From: Rhodothermales bacterium
GTDB taxonomy: Bacteria; Bacteroidota; Rhodothermia; Rhodothermales; UBA10348
Length of the DNA: 64,000 bases
NCBI GenBank assembly: GCA_024711125.1
Contig: JANJTM010000062.1
Span: forward strand, 55,864-119,863
Reading direction: 5' to 3'
Shown: piece by piece, positions 19,023-27,597 of the stretch
Layout: each line of letters starts with the position of its first letter
Position numbering within the stretch: the stretch's first letter is position 1
The notes under the pieces: generated by a model
The model's input: only the letters and a program-made list of their open reading frames with translations
The model's database searches: none
Told to the model about the DNA's origin: nothing
Position numbers and translations under genes: made by a program

Positions 19023-19646
19023 ATGCAACGACGCGACTCGATCAGGATCATCGCCGCCGCCACGTTCGGGGCCTCCCTCCCGGGTTGCACGCCCTGGAAC
19101 CGCGAACCGGCCGCAGACCACGCGCACGCCGCCCCGACCTCCCGCACCGCCGTCGACGGCGTCGAGGGCACGTTCGAGGGCTACGCGCCCCGCTTCTTCA
19201 CCGAGGCCGAAATGCGTACCGTTCGCGTGCTCGCCGACTGGATCCTCCCGGCCGACGAGCGCTCGGGCTCGGCGTCGGACGCCCGGGTGCCCGAATTCAT
19301 CGACTTCACCGCCAGCGACCGGGAGGAACTGCAGGTACCGCTCCGGGGCGGACTGGCGTGGCTCGACTACCGCGCCACGGGCCGGCACGGCGCGCGCTTC
19401 GTCGAATGCTCCACGGACGACCAGCGCGCGATGCTCGACGAGATCGCGTGGCCCGACGCCGCGGCTCCCGACGTGAAGGCGGGCGTGGAGTTCTTCACGC
19501 TCTTCCGCGACCTGACGGCGTCGGGGTTCTTTTCCAGCCGCATGGGCACGGAGGACCTCGGGTACACCGGCAACACGACGGTGGCGGTGTGGGAAGGCTG
19601 TCCGACCGACGCGCTCGACCACCTGGGCACGTCGTACGAGGGCTGA
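19023..19646 (+). CDS. Gluconate 2-dehydrogenase subunit 3-like small subunit, Tat signal
   Basis: 207 residues. The N-terminus MQRRDSIRIIAAATFGASLPGC is a short Tat-like signal (RRDSI) with a possible lipobox Cys (LPGC), so it may be a Tat lipoprotein. The body has the family pattern FFTEAEMRTVRVLADWILPADERSG and a C-terminal segment ending in G-rich WEGCP. In known complexes this subunit chaperones and exports the GMC catalytic subunit encoded just upstream. The gap is 4 bases. The usual third gene, a membrane cytochrome c subunit, is missing. The following gene is convergent. Confidence 0.85.
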   Translation: MQRRDSIRIIAAATFGASLPGCTPWNREPAADHAHAAPTSRTAVDGVEGTFEGYAPRFFTEAEMRTVRVLADWILPADERSGSASDARVPEFIDFTASDREELQVPLRGGLAWLDYRATGRHGARFVECSTDDQRAMLDEIAWPDAAAPDVKAGVEFFTLFRDLTASGFFSSRMGTEDLGYTGNTTVAVWEGCPTDALDHLGTSYEG

Positions 19647-19653
19647 CCGGGCG

Positions 19654-20541
19654 TCAGCGGATCGATTCCTCGGGCTCCAGGTGGGCGGTCACGATCACCT
19701 GGCGGTCGCCGAAGTGCGCCTTGACCCGGTCCTCGACGCGGTGGGCACGCTCGTGCGCGTCGACGATCGACAGGGCGTCCGGAAACTGGATGTGGTAGTC
19801 GACCCAGTACGCCGAACCCACCCTGCGGTATCGGACCTTGTGGTGGCCGAGCATCTCGCCCTCGGCGACCGCCCGGTCGAGCACGGCCTCGATCTGCGAC
19901 GTGATGCCGGGGTCGGCCTCGTCCATGAGGCCTCGTACGCCGCGCATGATGAGGCCCGACGCCGTCCGGAGGATGTTCAGCGCCACGAGGATGGCGGCTA
20001 CCGGGTCGATCCACGTGATGTCCGTGAGATACACGAGAGCGACGCCCACGAGCACCCCGGCGCTCGTCCACATGTCGGTCAGCACGTGGTGGCCGTTCGC
20101 GATCAGGACGACGTTGTCGTGGCGTTTTCCGACACGGACGAGGCTGAACCCCAGCGTGCCGTTCACGACGAGGACCACCGTCGTGACCAGCATGCCGATG
20201 TCGAGCCGCGCAAGTTCCGGTCCGGAGACCAGCGATACGGTCGCGGAAACGATGATCAGGAAGGCGGCGATCATGATGAGCCCGCCCTCGAAACCCGACG
20301 AGAAGTACGCGATCTTGCCGTGGCCGTAGGGGTGCTCGTCGTCCGGAGGGCGGTCGGCGTACCAGAGCGAGAAGGCCGCGAATCCCGTCGCGAAGAGGTG
20401 AACGACCGATTCCAGCGCGTCGGACAGGATCGCCGAGGACCCGGTGACGACCCAGGCCGCGGATTTTCCGACCAGCATCGCGATCGCCACGATGACGCTG
20501 GCGCCCATCACGAGGCGCTGCCGGTCGCGGGCCTTGGTCAT
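19654..20541 (-). CDS. Cation diffusion facilitator (CDF) metal efflux transporter
   Basis: 295 residues with six predicted membrane segments and a cytoplasmic C-terminal domain. Family marks are SSAILSDALESVVHLFAT in segment 2, HPYGHGKIAYFSS after segment 2, and NGHHVLTDMWTSAGVLVG in segment 5 with the metal-binding HxxxD. These proteins export Zn, Fe, Mn or Co by proton antiport. The metal cannot be assigned. ATG at 20539-20541 was chosen because it falls 13 bases after the preceding stop. An earlier in-frame ATG at 20601 would sit inside the barrel gene. It is the last gene of the six-gene minus-strand operon starting at 25670, although it may be a passenger. Confidence 0.9.
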   Translation of the reverse strand: MTKARDRQRLVMGASVIVAIAMLVGKSAAWVVTGSSAILSDALESVVHLFATGFAAFSLWYADRPPDDEHPYGHGKIAYFSSGFEGGLIMIAAFLIIVSATVSLVSGPELARLDIGMLVTTVVLVVNGTLGFSLVRVGKRHDNVVLIANGHHVLTDMWTSAGVLVGVALVYLTDITWIDPVAAILVALNILRTASGLIMRGVRGLMDEADPGITSQIEAVLDRAVAEGEMLGHHKVRYRRVGSAYWVDYHIQFPDALSIVDAHERAHRVEDRVKAHFGDRQVIVTAHLEPEESIR

Positions 20542-20554
20542 GCGGGTGCGGTCC

Positions 20555-21706
20555 TCAGAAGAAGTACTGCAGGGTGAGGAACGCGGCGTCGTGCGCGGCA
20601 CCGTACTCGGTGGTTCGCCCCCCGCGGAAAAGATAGTACCCGGCCGACGCGTCCAGATTCTCTGCCGCCGACCACGTCACGATCGGCCCGAGCAGCGACG
20701 ATCCGTCGCCCAGGTTGTGCACGACGTACCCGCTGACCGAGACCAGCGGGGTCACGGTCCAGGCGATTGCCGAGGCGGCGTACCATCGTCCGACGTTGAC
20801 GAGGTCTCCCTGGGCCATGGCACCCCATTCGTATTGGGCCACATCGTGTTCGCCAGGTCCATTGAAGTGGAGTTCGATGAATCCGTAGACCGATTCCGCG
20901 GGCATGTGGTCGACGTTCGCGGTGGCCCTCAGCGTCCAGCGGCCCGAGGCGGTGCGCGTGACGGCCGCCTCGCCGCGGAATCCGGCCGTTCCGACATACC
21001 CCGCGAAATCCCCTCCGACCACCCACTCCCGACCGAACCGGCCGCCCATCGCGGTGACGTCGTACTCCCCGACGTGCCCTCGGACCCGGCCCGCGAACCG
21101 GTGGGCCCCGGACGATCGGCCCGGCGCGAAGACGAGTTCCGCCGCCCCGAACGAGCCGTCGGGCAGCACGATCTGGATCGCGTCCACGCCGCGTTTCTCG
21201 TCGCGTTCGATCGCGGCCGGCTCCAGGGGGTGCAGGACGTCCGTGGGCGTCCACACGAAGCCCGTTCCCCACGCGACCCGCTGGCGCCCGACCGTCACGA
21301 CCGCCCGCGGCGTGGACCAGGCGACGGTCGCGCGGAAGAGGCGCTGGTCCAGCGTATGCCGGGGCCCGTCCGAAATCGTCCAGTCGAGGTCGGCGAAGGG
21401 CCTTCCGGACGTGCCCGACGACGCCAGCTGCCGGCCCACGGCGGCCTCCGGTGCGGAAAACCACGAACCGGCGAGCCATTCCGTGTCCCACCACGCTTCG
21501 GCGTGCAGCGTGCCGCGGGTGGCCGAGCCCTGCAGGCGCAGCCGCCCCAGGTTCAGGAAGTACCCGTCGTCGTCCACCACCGAACGCGACACGAGCGCGA
21601 GGTCCTTGGCGTAGCCGTCCAGCCTCCACTGGGCGGCCGCCTCCGGCGTCCCTCCGATCGCGGCCAGCAGCATCCAGGCCAGCAGGCCCCTAGGAACGGC
21701 GCACAT
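20555..21706 (-). CDS. Outer-membrane barrel of an ABC/LolA-like envelope module
   Basis: 383 residues with a signal peptide cleaved near AAAQ, repeated amphipathic strands, and a C-terminal LQYFF that fits a Bam recognition end. The block GRQRVAWGTGFVWTPTDVLHP resembles a conserved segment in DUF1302-like barrels that sit beside lipoprotein-sorting and lipid-exporter genes in other bacteria. I recognise the likeness but cannot name the family firmly. Its start overlaps the stop of the ATPase gene by 17 bases, so it is translationally linked to the transporter. It is a candidate outer-membrane exit or receptor for whatever the ABC transporter moves. Confidence 0.7.
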   Translation of the reverse strand: MCAVPRGLLAWMLLAAIGGTPEAAAQWRLDGYAKDLALVSRSVVDDDGYFLNLGRLRLQGSATRGTLHAEAWWDTEWLAGSWFSAPEAAVGRQLASSGTSGRPFADLDWTISDGPRHTLDQRLFRATVAWSTPRAVVTVGRQRVAWGTGFVWTPTDVLHPLEPAAIERDEKRGVDAIQIVLPDGSFGAAELVFAPGRSSGAHRFAGRVRGHVGEYDVTAMGGRFGREWVVGGDFAGYVGTAGFRGEAAVTRTASGRWTLRATANVDHMPAESVYGFIELHFNGPGEHDVAQYEWGAMAQGDLVNVGRWYAASAIAWTVTPLVSVSGYVVHNLGDGSSLLGPIVTWSAAENLDASAGYYLFRGGRTTEYGAAHDAAFLTLQYFF

Positions 21707-22391
21707 CCTCGACCACCTTGCCGTCGCGCAGCGTGACCAGCCTCCGGGCCCGCTCCATGACCATCGGATCGTGCGTGGAAAAGAGGAAGGTCACCCCCGT
21801 GCGCTCGTTCATCTCGCGCATCTTGTCGAGCAGCCGGGCGCCGGTCGTCGAGTCGAGGTTGGCTGTCGGTTCGTCGGCCAGGACGAGCTTGGGCCGGGCC
21901 ACGAGCGCTCGCGCGACCGCCACGCGCTGCTGCTGCCCGCCGCTGAGTTCCGACGGGCGGCGATCGACCAGCGACGGCTCGATGCCGAGTTCGGCGAGCT
22001 CCTCCAGCACCCTGCGCGCCCGTTCGGCTGCCGGTACGCCCTGCATGAGCAGCGTGAACTCGGCGTTTTCGCCGGCCGTCAGGACGGGGATGAGATTGTA
22101 GGCCTGGAAGACGAACCCGACGTTCCTGAGCCGGAATTCGGCCAGTTCGGCCCGCGACAGGCGCGTGATGTCCTGCCCGTCGATTTCCACGGTCCCCCGG
22201 GTAGGACGGTCGAGACCGCTCAGGAGGTTCAGGAGCGTGGTCTTGCCCGAGCCCGAGGGGCCCGCGACGGCCAGGAATTCGCCGGACGCGACGTCGAGGT
22301 CGACCCCGTCGAGCGCATGTACCGGTACGGCGTTCCGGTCCTCGTAGATCCGGGTCAGACCGCTCGCCCGGATGAGAACGGGGTCATGCAT
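21690..22391 (-). CDS. ABC transporter ATP-binding protein, LolD/MacB type
   Basis: 233 residues, full-length for the family. Walker A is GPSGSGKTT (about 41-49), the Q-loop lies near FVFQAYNLIPVLT, the signature is LSGGQQQRVAVARAL, Walker B is LVLADEPTANLD, and the switch His lies in LFSTHDPM. The LolD/MacB branch energises periplasmic work through FtsX-type permeases. Its start overlaps the end of the upstream permease by 8 bases and its end overlaps the barrel gene by 17. Confidence 0.95.
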   Translation of the reverse strand: MHDPVLIRASGLTRIYEDRNAVPVHALDGVDLDVASGEFLAVAGPSGSGKTTLLNLLSGLDRPTRGTVEIDGQDITRLSRAELAEFRLRNVGFVFQAYNLIPVLTAGENAEFTLLMQGVPAAERARRVLEELAELGIEPSLVDRRPSELSGGQQQRVAVARALVARPKLVLADEPTANLDSTTGARLLDKMREMNERTGVTFLFSTHDPMVMERARRLVTLRDGKVVEDVRRS

Positions 22392-23610
22392 GGTTGAGCG
22401 CCTCCACGGGTTCGAAGCGGCTGGCCCGGACGGCCGGCCAGGCGACCGCCAGCAGGATCATGACGAGGATGATCACGAATCCCAGGCCCATGTGTGCGGG
22501 ATCGATGACGGGATAGACGACGGTCGGAACGCCGAACGCGCCCAGGCCCTCCGCGAACGCGCTGAGGTCCAGGCCGCGGGACATCCACCGCGCGAGCAGG
22601 GCCGCCGAGGCGAGGATGCCGACCCCGGTGCCGATCAGTGCGATCCAGACGGCCTCGAGGAAGAGCATGCGCCGGATGATGCCCGGCTTGACCCCCTGCG
22701 CGAGCATGATGCCCAGTTCGTGGATGCGCTCGAAGATGACCATCAGGAACGAATTGACCAGCGTGAAACCGACGGCGGCGAACAGGATGACGGCCATCAG
22801 CATCGCCGACCAGTCGTACGCCTGTTTCGTCATCTCCAGCATCGGGTTGCGCTCCTTCCAGGTCAGGGCCTCGAGTCCGGTGGTGCCGGCTGCCGAGGCG
22901 AGGACGCCGGCGATGACCTCGGCGCGGGCAGGGGCATCCAGCCGCACGGCGACCGTAGAAACCGCGTCGCCGAATCCGAGCAGCCTCTGCGATTCACGCA
23001 GCGGCACGTACACCTGCGAACGATCGAACGGCGTCGACCCGGACCGGTAGATACCCCGGATGCGATAGGCCGACGCGCTGACCTCCGAGTTCACGTCGCT
23101 GGCCATCAACACGATCTTGTCGCCCAGTCGTACCCGCAGTTTCCGCGCCAGCTCGGCCCCGACGACGACCTCGTCGCCGGCGTCCGGGCCCGAGAACCAC
23201 GAGCCCTCGACGAGGCGGTCCGCAATGACGGTAACCCCGGGCTCCCGGTCCGGGTCGACACCGTTGATCATGATTCCGGCGGCCTGCTCGGTCGAATTGG
23301 CCATGCCCGGACTGACCACCTGCGCGGCTGCGCGCGCGCCGCCAAGGGCGTCGGCGGCCGCCAGGATGCGGTCCGCCCCCGCGAATCGGGCATCCAGCGT
23401 GGGGTTCTCGTCGTAGCCCCGTGCGGCTACCTGGACGTGACCGCCCTGCAGATCGACGGCGGTCGCGATCAGCGCGTCGCCGATGCCGTCCATGAAGGCC
23501 GTCGACCCCACGAAGGCGAAGACCCCGAACGCCACGGCGCCGATCAACACGGCCGAGCGACGGGGATTGCGCCCCACGTTCCGCCACGCCACTTTCAGCA
23601 CGAGCGACAT
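22384..23610 (-). CDS. ABC permease, FtsX/LolCE type (second)
   Basis: 408 residues. Topology is the MacB/LolC type: one N-terminal membrane segment after a short RNPRRSAVL start, a large periplasmic domain (about 45-270), and three C-terminal segments with an FtsX core (VGFTLVNSFLMVIFERIHELGIMLAQG). It starts 1 base after the first permease, and the ATPase overlaps it. Two different permeases in one operon imply a LolCE-like heterodimer. Confidence 0.92.
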   Translation of the reverse strand: MSLVLKVAWRNVGRNPRRSAVLIGAVAFGVFAFVGSTAFMDGIGDALIATAVDLQGGHVQVAARGYDENPTLDARFAGADRILAAADALGGARAAAQVVSPGMANSTEQAAGIMINGVDPDREPGVTVIADRLVEGSWFSGPDAGDEVVVGAELARKLRVRLGDKIVLMASDVNSEVSASAYRIRGIYRSGSTPFDRSQVYVPLRESQRLLGFGDAVSTVAVRLDAPARAEVIAGVLASAAGTTGLEALTWKERNPMLEMTKQAYDWSAMLMAVILFAAVGFTLVNSFLMVIFERIHELGIMLAQGVKPGIIRRMLFLEAVWIALIGTGVGILASAALLARWMSRGLDLSAFAEGLGAFGVPTVVYPVIDPAHMGLGFVIILVMILLAVAWPAVRASRFEPVEALNHA

Positions 23611-23611
23611 G

Positions 23612-24847
23612 TCAGGTACCTCTCCGCAGCGCGACGACGGTTTCGAGGCGAAGGACCCGGACCACGGGGTACACGGCCGACAGGAGCGCGATGCCGGCGA
23701 CCGACAGCACCGGTTCGAAGAAAACCGCCGGACGCGTCGAAAAGACCAGCGTATCGACCGAAAACCCGTATTCCTCGTACATCCTTGCCAGGTCGTCGGA
23801 GAGCGGGATCGGATGGCCTTCGAGGTACCACAGCAGCAGCCCGCACGCGGTCATCGCGACCGCGAGGGCGAGCGCGATCTTGAAGGCGAGTTCGGTGGCC
23901 ACCAGGCGAGCGAGATGTCCCGGCCGCATGCCGAGTGCCTGGAGCACACCGAATTCCCGCTCGCGCTCGAGCACCGCCATCGTGGTCGTGTTGAAGATCT
24001 CGAACCCCACGAGCACCAGCAGGAATGCCAGCATGATGGCGCCGGACACGTTGTCCAGCAGGATCATCTGCCGAAGCTCCGGCATGAGCGTATCCCAATC
24101 GTACACCCGGATCCCATCGCCCGGCAGCGAGTGTTCGATCCGTCGCGCGTAATCGGCCGCACGGCGGAAATCCTCCGTCGCGAGCACGACTTCGGTGAAC
24201 CGGTCCTCCATGGAGAACAGGAGCTGCGCGTCGGGCAGCGTGATCACCATCGTGGACCGGTCCATCTCGAGGCTTCCGGTCTTCAGCAACCCCCGGATCC
24301 TGAACGCCTCGGCGCCCATCTGGTTGTGAAGGCCCTGCGTGAGGACGATGACCGTATCTCCCAGCGCCACAACGAGATTGCGCGCCAGAACGCGGCCCAG
24401 GAGCGCCTCTCCGTGCGAGCCGGCATCCAGTGGAGCACCGTCTTCGAGGCGATCCGAGAAATCGGTGACCGAAGCCTCCAGGGCCGGCTCCACGCCGACG
24501 ACGAGCACGCCGGCGCTCGACGATTCACTCGAAGCCAGGCCGAACCCCGTCAGACGACGCGCCGCCCCGGTAACGAACGGAGCCGCCGAAACGGCCTCCT
24601 GCCAGGCGTCTTCGCCATCCAGTGCGTACTCGAAGGTCTGTTCATCCCGGTATCCCGCGCGCTGGACCTGGATTTCGCCCGTGAAGAGCCGCACGGCCTG
24701 CGACTCCATCGCGTCGTAACTGCCGTACTGCAGCGAGCGCGTGATCGCGATGAGCAGGACGCTGAAGACCACCGCCGACATCGTGATCAGGCTGCGCCGG
24801 CGATTGCGCCAGACGTTGCGCCACGCGAGCCCGGGCACGGTCCTCAT
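23612..24847 (-). CDS. ABC permease, FtsX/LolCE type (first)
   Basis: 411 residues with the same plan as its neighbour: RNRRRSLITMSAVVFSVLLI at the N-terminus, a periplasmic domain of about 230 residues, then three membrane segments with FNTTTMAVLEREREFGVLQALG, an FtsX hallmark. It is preceded by the LolA-like gene (40-base gap). Similarity between the two permeases is confined to the FtsX core as far as I can see by eye, so they look like distinct halves of one transporter. Confidence 0.92.
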   Translation of the reverse strand: MRTVPGLAWRNVWRNRRRSLITMSAVVFSVLLIAITRSLQYGSYDAMESQAVRLFTGEIQVQRAGYRDEQTFEYALDGEDAWQEAVSAAPFVTGAARRLTGFGLASSESSSAGVLVVGVEPALEASVTDFSDRLEDGAPLDAGSHGEALLGRVLARNLVVALGDTVIVLTQGLHNQMGAEAFRIRGLLKTGSLEMDRSTMVITLPDAQLLFSMEDRFTEVVLATEDFRRAADYARRIEHSLPGDGIRVYDWDTLMPELRQMILLDNVSGAIMLAFLLVLVGFEIFNTTTMAVLEREREFGVLQALGMRPGHLARLVATELAFKIALALAVAMTACGLLLWYLEGHPIPLSDDLARMYEEYGFSVDTLVFSTRPAVFFEPVLSVAGIALLSAVYPVVRVLRLETVVALRRGT

Positions 24848-24887
24848 GGCCGGCGCTCCGCATATACGGCGTTGGTGCTCTTGCAGT

Positions 24888-25670
24888 TCACGATCCTCGC
24901 CTCAAGTTCTGCTGGGAGAATATCTCGGCCGAAATCGGCCGGTCGAAGAGGACTTGCTCCACCTCCATCACGGTCTTCCGACCCGGCTTCGTCTCCTCGA
25001 CGAGTTCCATGCGCCACGGCACCGGCCTCTCGCCAGCCCGCCGGATGTCCGAGAACACCATCGAGCGGACGCGCTCCCCGCGCTCGTTGAAATACACCGC
25101 CCTGAGCGGCGCGAAATCCTCTACGCGGATCCACTCCTCGAACCGGTCCCACGCGACGGCGGCCTGGGGTTTCGGGACGAACTCGATGCGCCACGCCTCG
25201 TCGCCGTCGATCGTTTCCCGGCCCAGCAGCCGGTGCTCGTAGTCCTCCAGGATGCTCGACTCCTTCACGAGGTCGTCGTTGGTGAAGTCGGAACCCATCC
25301 AGGACTGGAGCATCATCGACGGCGGGATCTTGATGACCCGGTTCACCCGCGGCACGTAGTTCCACATCTCCCGGCCGATCTTGAGAAACGTCACCCCGCG
25401 GTCCCTCGCGGGCTCCAGCACGCGGATGAACGACTTCTCGGTACCCTCGGACCAGAATTCGAAACGCGTCGACCGCTCCCAATCCGGCCGCACGACGGTC
25501 ATCTTCCATACCCCCTGCTGGGTCTTCCCCCGCTGCAGACGGTCGGCCCGCTCCACGATCTCGCGTGCCGACGGCGGTGCCCCCTGCCGGGCGTGCGCGC
25601 CCGGTACCGCCGCAAGGGCGATCAGCAGCGACAGCGCGAGCGTGCGGTACATGGGCGTCGGCCGGTCCAT
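24888..25670 (-). CDS. Outer-membrane lipoprotein-sorting (LolA-like) periplasmic protein
   Basis: 260 residues with a signal peptide (MYRTLALSLLIALAAVPGAHA; ATG could be 25670 or the internal Met at 25652). The body matches the LolA-like family used in lipoprotein- or lipid-sorting operons: IVERADRLQRGKTQQGVWKMTVV, SFIRVLEPARDRGVTFLKIG, EMWNYVPRVNRVIKIPPSMM, and WRIEFVPKP. The incomplete beta barrel of this fold carries acyl chains across the periplasm. As first gene of the operon with two permeases, an ATPase and a barrel, it would be the shuttle of the system. Divergent from the epimerase gene. The reverse strand holds TACAAT about 10 bases before the start, too weak to call. Confidence 0.88.
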   Translation of the reverse strand: MDRPTPMYRTLALSLLIALAAVPGAHARQGAPPSAREIVERADRLQRGKTQQGVWKMTVVRPDWERSTRFEFWSEGTEKSFIRVLEPARDRGVTFLKIGREMWNYVPRVNRVIKIPPSMMLQSWMGSDFTNDDLVKESSILEDYEHRLLGRETIDGDEAWRIEFVPKPQAAVAWDRFEEWIRVEDFAPLRAVYFNERGERVRSMVFSDIRRAGERPVPWRMELVEETKPGRKTVMEVEQVLFDRPISAEIFSQQNLRRGS

Positions 25671-25813
25671 GGGCGCATTGTACGACGCGGAGCGCCACGG
25701 TTGCTCACATCGAGCAGGGAAATCCCGCCTCGACGGGGCGGGTGCGCCCTCGATCGCAGATCCCGCTTGCCCCGACGCTCTCCGCCCCTTTTCTTGAGGA
25801 AAATCGCCCGCAC

Positions 25814-26233
25814 ATGCCGCCCAACGACCTGCTGGTCCGCCTCGAACACGTCGGAATCGCCGTACGGGATGCGTCGGTCACCCTGGGCGTCTACGAAGCG
25901 CTCTTCGGCCTCCGACCCTACAAGGTCGAGGAGGTGTCTTCGGAAGGCGTACGCACGTATTTCCTCGACGCCGGATCGACCAAGCTGGAACTTCTCGAGG
26001 CCATCGACCCGGAGTCGGCGTTGGGACGGCACCTGGCGACCCGCGGACAGGGCCTGCATCACCTCGCGTTCCAGGTCCCTGACGTCGATGCCGCCCACGC
26101 GAGGCTCGAATCGGCGGGCTTCCGCCCCCTGGGACCGGTCAAGGAGGGCGCCGATGCCAAGCGCATCTTCTTCGTGCATCCGAAGGACACGGCCGGTGTC
26201 CTGGTCGAACTCTGCTCCGACCGCTCCCCTTGA
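25814..26233 (+). CDS. mce: Methylmalonyl-CoA epimerase
   Basis: 139 residues, usual length. A VOC-fold enzyme with metal ligands His12 (EHVGIAV), the HHLAFQV His and the C-terminal VLVELCS Glu. Conserved ESA and PxxGPVKEGAD..FFVHPKD stretches fit the family. It interconverts (R)- and (S)-methylmalonyl-CoA in propionyl-CoA or branched-chain catabolism, which agrees with the E1 gene at the start of the window. The mutase itself is not in the window. Convergent with the GH18-like gene, 6 bases apart. Confidence 0.93.
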   Translation: MPPNDLLVRLEHVGIAVRDASVTLGVYEALFGLRPYKVEEVSSEGVRTYFLDAGSTKLELLEAIDPESALGRHLATRGQGLHHLAFQVPDVDAAHARLESAGFRPLGPVKEGADAKRIFFVHPKDTAGVLVELCSDRSP

Positions 26234-26239
26234 CCGCGC

Positions 26240-27409
26240 TCAGGGAGTGCGCGCGAGGACCAGCGGGCCGTCGATCGTGTCGTCGCCGTAGGCCATCGGA
26301 AAGACCGCGATGCCCAGCAGGCCCCGGCTCCGGACGAATTCGTACTTCTTCGCCAGGCTTTCGGCGTCCTCGAACCAGCCCTGCCGCCAACCGAGCGAAT
26401 CGCGGAAGGCATAGTACGGTGAGCCCGATACGGGGTCCCGTCGTTTTCCGTGTTCGGCGGCCCGGTCGCGCGCCGACGGCAGGTCCTGCCGGACCGGAGC
26501 GTAGGTGATCTCGATCCCCCGACCCGTCGTCCGGGATCCCGGCGCCTCGGATTCGACCGGCCACTCGTACCCGTAATAGGGCACGGTGAGGAGGATCTTG
26601 CGGGCCTCCACCCCTGCCGCGAGGTAACGATCGGTGACGTCGTGCCAGTTGCGTCCGTCCCAGCCCTCGAGCGGGGCCACGGGACCGGCCGTGTCGCCCC
26701 CGATCCAGTGGAAATCGTACCCCTGGACAACCAGGTAGTCCACCCACTCCGAGATCGCTGCCTCGTCGAATACCTCGGCGGGGTCCCCCGCGAGGGTGAA
26801 CGCCGACAGCGTGAAGTCGGGCTTGGCGCTTCGGATGCGCTCCCGCACCTGGCGAACCACGTGCGTGATGCGGTCCCTGACATCCGGCTCGACGGGTTCG
26901 AACATCTCGAAGTCGAGGTGCAGTCCGGGCGTGCCGGGCTGCAGCGCGACCTCGACGATCGAATCCACCAGCCGCGCGCTCGCCTCGGAACTCGAAAAGA
27001 CGGCGCGGAAGGTATCGGCCTGCAGAACGGCCACGGTCGGTACGACGGGCACCCCGGCGGCGGCCGCCGCGGCGCGTAGATCGCCCCAGGCATCCGGCCA
27101 GCCGTTTCGCGAGGGAATCGAGCCGTCGGAAGCCGCTTCGAGGCCGAAGAAGTAGACCGCGTCGAGAAGGCTGAAATCGTAGCGGCGCCAGGTGTCGGCG
27201 CTCCAGTACGGATGGTACCCGACGACCCGGAACTCCCGGCGCTCGACCGGCGGAGGATCCACGGGCGGATCGGTGCCCGGATCGGGAGCGGGAGGCGCCT
27301 GGCACGACGGCGCGGCCCATACGAGGGCCAGGGCCAGGGCAGCCAGGCTGCGACGCACCGGCGGCACGGCAGACGACGATTTCGATCGGACGGGCAGGCG
27401 CACGGGCAC
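26240..27409 (-). CDS. GH18-like glycoside hydrolase lipoprotein
   Basis: 389 residues. The start has a signal peptide with a possible lipobox (VWAAPSC), then a Pro-rich stalk and the family start VVGYHPYWSADTWRRYDFSLLDAVYFFGLE. The catalytic region reads GLHLDFEMFEP, a degenerate form of the GH18 DxxDxDxE motif that keeps the acidic end (DFE). Later blocks WVDYLVVQGYDFHWIGG and LLTVPYYGYEWP match the barrel strands of chitinase- or YaaH-like GH18 proteins. Likely hydrolyses a GlcNAc-containing polymer at the cell surface, or binds it if inactive. Divergent from the subtilase gene through a palindrome-rich promoter region. Confidence 0.8.
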   Translation of the reverse strand: MPVRLPVRSKSSSAVPPVRRSLAALALALVWAAPSCQAPPAPDPGTDPPVDPPPVERREFRVVGYHPYWSADTWRRYDFSLLDAVYFFGLEAASDGSIPSRNGWPDAWGDLRAAAAAAGVPVVPTVAVLQADTFRAVFSSSEASARLVDSIVEVALQPGTPGLHLDFEMFEPVEPDVRDRITHVVRQVRERIRSAKPDFTLSAFTLAGDPAEVFDEAAISEWVDYLVVQGYDFHWIGGDTAGPVAPLEGWDGRNWHDVTDRYLAAGVEARKILLTVPYYGYEWPVESEAPGSRTTGRGIEITYAPVRQDLPSARDRAAEHGKRRDPVSGSPYYAFRDSLGWRQGWFEDAESLAKKYEFVRSRGLLGIAVFPMAYGDDTIDGPLVLARTP

Positions 27410-27452
27410 ACGGGCACAGGTGACCGCGTGGGTTTCGGCCGTCGCCGACGAA

Positions 27453-27484
27453 GCTTAAGCGCACGTGGGCTTAAATCGCGATTT
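27453..27484. promoter_or_regulatory. Palindrome cluster between divergent GH18 and subtilase genes
   Basis: Three perfect palindromes lie in 32 bases: GCTTAAGC (27453-27460), CACGTG (27462-27467) and AAATCGCGATTT (27473-27484). GCTTAA also occurs twice as a direct repeat. This AT-richer island lies 44 to 75 bases before the GH18 start and about 114 bases before the subtilase start. It looks like an operator or divergent promoter, regulator unknown. Confidence 0.5.
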
Positions 27485-27597
27485 CGCGCGGTCGATACGA
27501 ACGGAAGTCGATGTCCGGCGGGTCGCCAACCGGCGATCCGTTACACATCCGGAGGAATCCCCCTCTTTCCTTTTCCCGGAACCGGATCCCACCTTCC

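Noticed and set aside
27551..27556. GGAGGA as ribosome binding site for the subtilase
   Set aside because: No start codon in frame 5-12 bases later. The lipoprotein signal begins 42 bases further on at 27598.
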